Positions 59,462 through 64,000 of a DNA stretch of 64,000 bases are shown here, piece by piece. Below the pieces are notes generated by a model. It was given only the letters and a program-made list of their open reading frames with translations. It ran no database searches and was not told where the DNA came from. Both the position numbers and the translations under genes were made by a program. Source of the DNA: Tetragonia tetragonoides (taxonomy: Eukaryota > Streptophyta > Magnoliopsida > Caryophyllales > Aizoaceae); contig CM076152.1 of the NCBI GenBank assembly GCA_038025085.1, positions 21,722,001-21,786,000 on the forward strand, written 5' to 3'. Numbering within the stretch: position 1 is the stretch's first letter; each line of letters opens with the position of its first letter.

Positions 59462-62195
59462 TTATTCTGACTGAGACTCGGAATCAGACTCCTTCATCAT
59501 AGGTCCCTCTCCGGTTGATATCGTGACCTTTCGTCCATTCGGGCTAGTCCAACTTACTTCTTTGCGCCATCCCATTGTGACATCTTCAGTGGTGTATATT
59601 AAGTCGGCAGGATTGAAGTTGCGATCATTAGGAGCCATTACCTCTTCATTCATCTCAGGAGCTTCAGCCATTCTGGTTTCTTGGCCGAATAAAAGACCCA
59701 GCAGCTGGTTCCCTGATGCTTTGGTCCAGTCTTGTCCTGTTGGTTCTGAGGGGTGGTGTGCCTCCTCGTCTAATTGATTGTAGTCTTGGAATATTTCAAA
59801 ACCTGGGTGTGTGACCTTGGCTTCCTCGTCATAGTATGGCTCAGGGAAACCATAGTATGGGCAGTAGTCCCCTTCTGTGATGAACTGACCATTTAGTGTG
59901 GGGCTATAAGGAGGTATGACTTCTTTTCCCTTAAACTGTTTCCTTTGTTTCAGAGCCACGTCATGGATTTCTTTGTCAGTAGGTTTGTAACTGTAAGGAC
60001 CCGGGATTTTCATTACCAATCCTTTGGTTTTTCCATGGAGTGCGTCTTTATAGAAAATTTGTCAGTTGGGGGCTTAGATAAGTTCAAGGGACCATCGAGT
60101 TAGAAAAGCTTTTGAAAAGACTTGAATTGAATAAAAACCATGAAAGAGGTCACGAATCTGCTATCGGCGTTTTATCGAAGGGACAAACCGAAGGGACAAA
60201 CCAATAGCACAAAAAGTGAACTAATCATGTTTTTAGAAAGACTCCCGCTTATATAAAACATATAAGTACCCAAGAATAAAGGGTTCGGGGGCGAAGGTAC
60301 AAGGTGGGAAGGTGTTAGGCACCCAACTCGCCCATATTATGACGTCCTCTACTAACTGAAGTTTGCTTAATAATTTAAAGACATAATTCCCACACAAACC
60401 GGATTAACAACCTAGACACAGACTATTAATTGGTTCATTACAAGCATCACAACATTTATTTTTAACCCTCATTTAGACATGCATTTTATTGACAAGTTGA
60501 GCAGCAGAACGACTATACAAACAATATTTAGGAAGCAATAAAAACGTTATTCTAGCATGATATCTACATTATGACTACATAAAAATAAACAATTAGGCAA
60601 TTAATTTAATTTGAGCCCTCAGGAATTTGTACATGAACTGTAGGCTATATTTGACAAGAGTAGTAAAAATAGATCTCAAGTTTGGAATAAAGAAGGGGAA
60701 GCTCGGTTTTAATACTCCCGAGAATAAAGGTTGTCAACTGTAGATTGTGTCTTTCGAAATGAGGGTGGAGGGTTGTTTATATAGGAGAGGGAGGTAGGGT
60801 TGTACGGCTGAAAAAGATTGAAAAGGAGCCAAAATTTGGATTTGGGACGAAAAAACAGTCGGGCTGAAGCAAAGTCAGCGCCGCTAGCGGCCTTGACGAG
60901 CGCCTCTAGCGGCGCTGACGAGCGCTACTAGCGGCCTTGACAGCTTTTCAGCTGGATTTCGTCCAGGCCATATCTCACTTGTTTCGGCTCCAAATTGGAT
61001 CATTCAAGATGTTTTAGAAAGATTATTGGGACTAGTTTCATATGGCTTTGGTTTCAGGTCCAACTGTTTTGTGGATCTCGAGATATGCCCGAAAGAGTAA
61101 GGAGAGGTTAGTTTTGGAGTACGCATCAATGTTGGGCTTGTAACTCCTTGGTTGGGAATGTGGTGTGGGCTCATGATATGTCATTGGAAAGCTATTTGAA
61201 TAAGGAATCCAAAAATATAAGGCTCACAAATTAGTTCAACCAAATGAACTCCCAAATAGGGCTGGAAACATGGTCCTTGGTATTCGGCTACATCTGTTTT
61301 GACCCTAAATTTTGTTTGGCCATAACTCTTAGGTGTGGAATCGTATTTGGACACGGAAGGAAGAAATCAAAAGCTCTTGAAAGGGGATTTTAAATGAAGT
61401 GGAAATGAAGGAGTGTTTAGAGGGAAAACCTGAGACCTTATCTTAACTATTAAAGCAAAAATAGCAGTTCAAGCTTAAAAATTACTCCTTTCATCATCGG
61501 GCTTTTGCGGAGAAATCTGAAGACGCTTTTTTGGCGTCTACAGTAACCAAGCCTGAATGAGTTGTTTTTGGCTTTGAATTTGAAGGTGGTGGCCCTTGTC
61601 CATTTCTTCCTAGATCTATACCAGGTATGTACCCTTGCTATTTGAGAAAACCATTAACATGAGGGTTCGAGTGTGGTATGAATGGTGCTTGATCTATTTC
61701 GAGCATGTTGACTTCAAGCTGCGGTTCATACTTTTGTATTGTGGTCTTGAATATGTGAGACTTTGGAGGAGAGACAGCTCCAGAGTTAATGACAGATTGG
61801 ATGTCATACTTCAAACAGTAGCATTGTTCAGTGAGGTGGCCAAAGCATCTATGATATCCGCAATAGAGGTAATGATCTTCCTCCTCTGACCAAACTCCTT
61901 CTAGGAATTGCAGATTTCCGCGACGAAGTAGAGCTGTCATGACATCATGAATAGGTATTGCTAGAGGCGTGAATTCACGGGTGGGGACGCTCGATCTTTC
62001 CTTAGATAACCAATGATGCGCGGGCCACATAGTCCCTTCATCAATGAAGGCTTGGATTTTGTCTCTCAAATTCTTGCAGTCATTGGTGTAATGTCCACAG
62101 GCTCGACAGTATTCGCAATAAACACTTGGATTTCCATTTTCTGGGATGAGTTTATATGTTAGTCCTACTGAATACATGTAGCCATATGCCCTCAT
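59462..62195 (-). pseudogene. Element 2 gag zinc knuckles and pol linker, split by solo LTR
   Basis: The upstream part (61638-62195) has two knuckle-like motifs, CEYCRACGHYTNDC and CGYHRCFGHLTEQC. The linker (59462-60019) has KPTDKEIHD and GDYCPYYGFPEPY, matching element 1. The solo LTR sits exactly in the FRLGYKPT-type block. No retropepsin motif is found, so the protease region present in element 1 has been lost. A TAG and a frameshift lie near 61560-61640. Confidence 0.75.
59992..61542 (-). mobile_element. Same-family solo LTR
   Basis: 1551 bp with TGTAAGGACCC/GGCGTCTACA ends like the element 2 LTRs, flanked by the perfect 5-bp duplication GTAAC (59987-59991, 61543-61547). Minus-strand TATA (60777-60786) and three dyad copies (60880-60940). 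A related element inserted into element 2 and then lost its interior by LTR-LTR recombination. Confidence 0.92.
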
Positions 62196-62758
62196 TTCTT
62201 GAAAAATGTGTTCTTGAGGCCAACGGGGTTGCCTTGATCCAGAATTACTTTGTCACCTTCTAGAACCTCAATTATTTGTTCCAACCCAGCGACCGTTTTC
62301 TGTAGCTTTTTGATCTCTGAGTGATAGATAACTATATATTGGGTTAGGTGCTCAATACCGTCTTGTGCTTCAACAAGTGCCTGGATTGGCTTGCCTGCGC
62401 TTCTGTACTCAACGAGGCGCATGGTTTCATCAGGATTAAGGCCTACTTGGATTTTGGCATCCCAGAGTGATCGATCCTGTTGTTTACCCAACTCAAGGGA
62501 TTCATCTTGAGTATCTAGCACCGACTCTCTCAAAGTTACGCGGAGTGGATATGTAGTTGTCACAAAATGAGTTTTGACCTTCTTAGTATTCTGGCCACTT
62601 TCCGACCCTGGCAAGAGAAGAGATTCTTTCTGTGTGTCTTCAGCTGAGGAACGCTTGATGGACCCTGGCATGATCTGAACGAGTAGGTGACCATTTAGAA
62701 TCAAAAAGACCATGAGACTCTCATCTAAGAAAAATGTTGACCCACATTTAGAAAGCAT
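62192..62758 (-). pseudogene. Element 2 gag N-terminal part
   Basis: The likely start is MPGSIKRSS at about 62671. The C-terminal half is coiled-coil-like (EIKKLQKTVAGLEQIIEVLE), like the same place in element 1. The capsid core that follows in element 1 is missing, so a deletion joins this part to the zinc knuckles. Confidence 0.65.
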
Positions 62759-63711
62759 ATTGTCCTAAAAAAGAATGGTCATTAAGCCTAAATGCCCAAA
62801 TATTTCCCTAATATCCAAGGAAAACAAAGTCAATGAACTAAAATAATAGAAAAAAGATGGACTATCCTATTATTTTATTTTTCTAGACTCAAAAATGGAA
62901 AATGGGATAAAATAAAATAAAATAATTTCGGTCTTTTTTTTATTTTGATTTTTTTTTTTGCTTTTGGTTTTTGCCGATCTTTCTTTGTTTTTTCGTTTAT
63001 GATTTTTATTCCTTTTTTTTTTTGACCGAATCTGAATTACATCAAAAGAAAAAGAAAATAATGAAATAGAAAAGGGAGAGGGAAAATTGGGAGTCTGACT
63101 TTTTTTTTCGCTAAAAAGATCCTAAAACATTGTTCATGACTTTTTAGAACATATCAACGGGAAAATGATGGGTGTTCATTTAATTGAATTCTCGCACCAT
63201 CTTCGGGCATTTGGAACTAGCTAAAAATAAAAGAAAAGGCTCCTAGCACGTTAATACATGTTGGCATATAATCACGATATTCATGCATTCAGGCAAGCAT
63301 TACAACGACATAATTACAGGCAAACATGTGATTAGACGGACATTACAACGACACATGCACAACAAGAAAGCGAATGCATGAATGTAAGCTAAAGGCTTTT
63401 GGCTCCTGTGAGGTTACCATGACAAATTACAATTTCAGTTCGGCGGATGGTCGACACATCAATTGTAATTATTTTCATCAAGAAGGATTGATGATTCATG
63501 GATGAGGAAGCATCGATTTGCACGATAGGACAACTTTATATTCCTTTAGATATACGGGTTGTCTACGAGTTGCGACACAAACTTTCTCGAGGGTTGATAA
63601 GGGCAAAAATTGTGCCAAAGCACATGCAAATGATGCAAATGATACAAAAATATGGAACATGTTATTAAACAATTAAGCAAACTTGAATTTCAAGTCTCAC
63701 CCTCTTAAATA
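62759..63711 (-). other. Leader (5' UTR) of element 2
   Basis: No ORF. Contains T-rich tracts (62930-63030) and a direct repeat CATTACAACGACA (63298 and 63344). Confidence 0.6.
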
Positions 63712-63731
63712 AGTCCCCAGTGAAGTTGCCA
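63712..63731 (-). other. Primer-binding site of element 2
   Basis: TGGCAACTTCACTGGGGACT on the minus strand, two bases different from the site of element 1 and one base from the LTR. Confidence 0.8.
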
Positions 63732-63732
63732 C

Positions 63733-64000
63733 TGTAAGGACCCGGGATTTTCGTCCAATCCTCTTATATGTATCGGTTTCCACGGAGTGCGTCCTTATAG
63801 AAAATTTGTAAGTTGGGGGTTTAGATAAGTTCAAGGGACCATCGAGTTAGAAAAGATTTTGTAAAGACTTGAATTGAATAAAAACTATGAAAGAGATCAC
63901 AAATTTGCTATCGGCGTTTTATCGAAGGGACAAACCGAAGGAACAATTCAATAGCACGATAAGTGAACTAATCATGTTTTTAGAAAGACTCACACTCATA
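63733..64000 (-). repeat. Element 2 5' LTR, partial
   Basis: Only the last 268 bases of the LTR (minus strand) are in the window; they align with 45360-45630 and 59992-60260. Confidence 0.88.

Larger units (their letters stand above)
45360..64000 (-). mobile_element. Element 2: second Tat-type LTR retrotransposon (5' LTR runs off the window)
   Basis: 3' LTR at 45360-46613, PBS at 63712-63731 and start of the 5' LTR at 63733. Minus-strand order: gag remnants, pro-pol, RT, RNase H, second RNase H, integrase. Plus-strand antisense genes A and B lie between pol and the 3' LTR, the same layout as element 1, but the proteins are clearly diverged. Insertions: solo LTR of its own family (59992-61542), foreign solo LTR (51671-53279), Mutator-like element (about 54584-55922). 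The target duplication cannot be checked because the right end is outside. Confidence 0.88.

Overview
This is a plant nuclear window, most likely from a eudicot with a repeat-rich genome. The evidence is an intact intron-containing gene with GT-AG introns, plant-type LTR retrotransposons of the Tat/Ogre branch of Ty3/gypsy, CACTA, hAT and Mutator-like elements with their target-site duplications, and plant mobile domain (PMD) genes. I cannot name the species.

Layout. 1-2045: 3' end of a decayed LINE, interrupted by a small hAT-type element. 2364-13375 (+): the only ordinary host gene, a ten-coding-exon ORF for a GYF-domain protein of about 1815 residues, orthologous to Arabidopsis EXA1 (translation repressor that binds eIF4E-family proteins). 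13376-17124: downstream sequence with a tandem repeat, a 960-bp hAT element and the left part of an old inverted-repeat element. 17125-41212 (-): a 24-kb Tat-type retrotransposon (element 1), complete with two LTRs, primer-binding site, polypurine tract, gag and pro-pol, but broken by a CACTA element (which itself holds a Mutator-like element with a 339-bp palindrome), two hAT elements and an RNase H-integrase deletion. 41213-42314: right part of the old element and AT-rich sequence. 42315-45359 (-): 3' LTR and a little interior of a third Tat-like element (element 3). 45360-64000 (-, runs off the window): a second, diverged Tat-type retrotransposon (element 2) inserted in element 3, itself carrying a same-family solo LTR, a foreign solo LTR and a Mutator-like element.

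The most interesting system is an antisense two-gene cassette present in both element 1 and element 2, between pol and the 3' LTR and transcribed toward pol. Gene A is a seven-exon PMD protein with a disordered tail; gene B is a PMD-like/DUF7745-type protein. Each element carries its own GC-rich dyad motif, and the same motif variant recurs upstream of the TATA box of the LTR promoter and upstream of the antisense genes of that same element. Extra antisense ORFs with PMD similarity are known for Tat elements; the paired genes and the element-matched promoter motif are what deserve a second look. I infer a possible self-regulatory or anti-silencing circuit, in which PMD products act on the LTR. 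All copies here are damaged (TAG stops, frameshifts, insertions), so this locus is a fossil of such a system, not a working one.

The nesting order read from target-site duplications is: old inverted-repeat element, then element 1 into it, then hAT and CACTA elements into element 1, then the Mutator-like element into CACTA; separately element 3, then element 2 into it, then two solo LTRs and a Mutator-like element into element 2. All coordinates of splice sites and element ends were read by eye.
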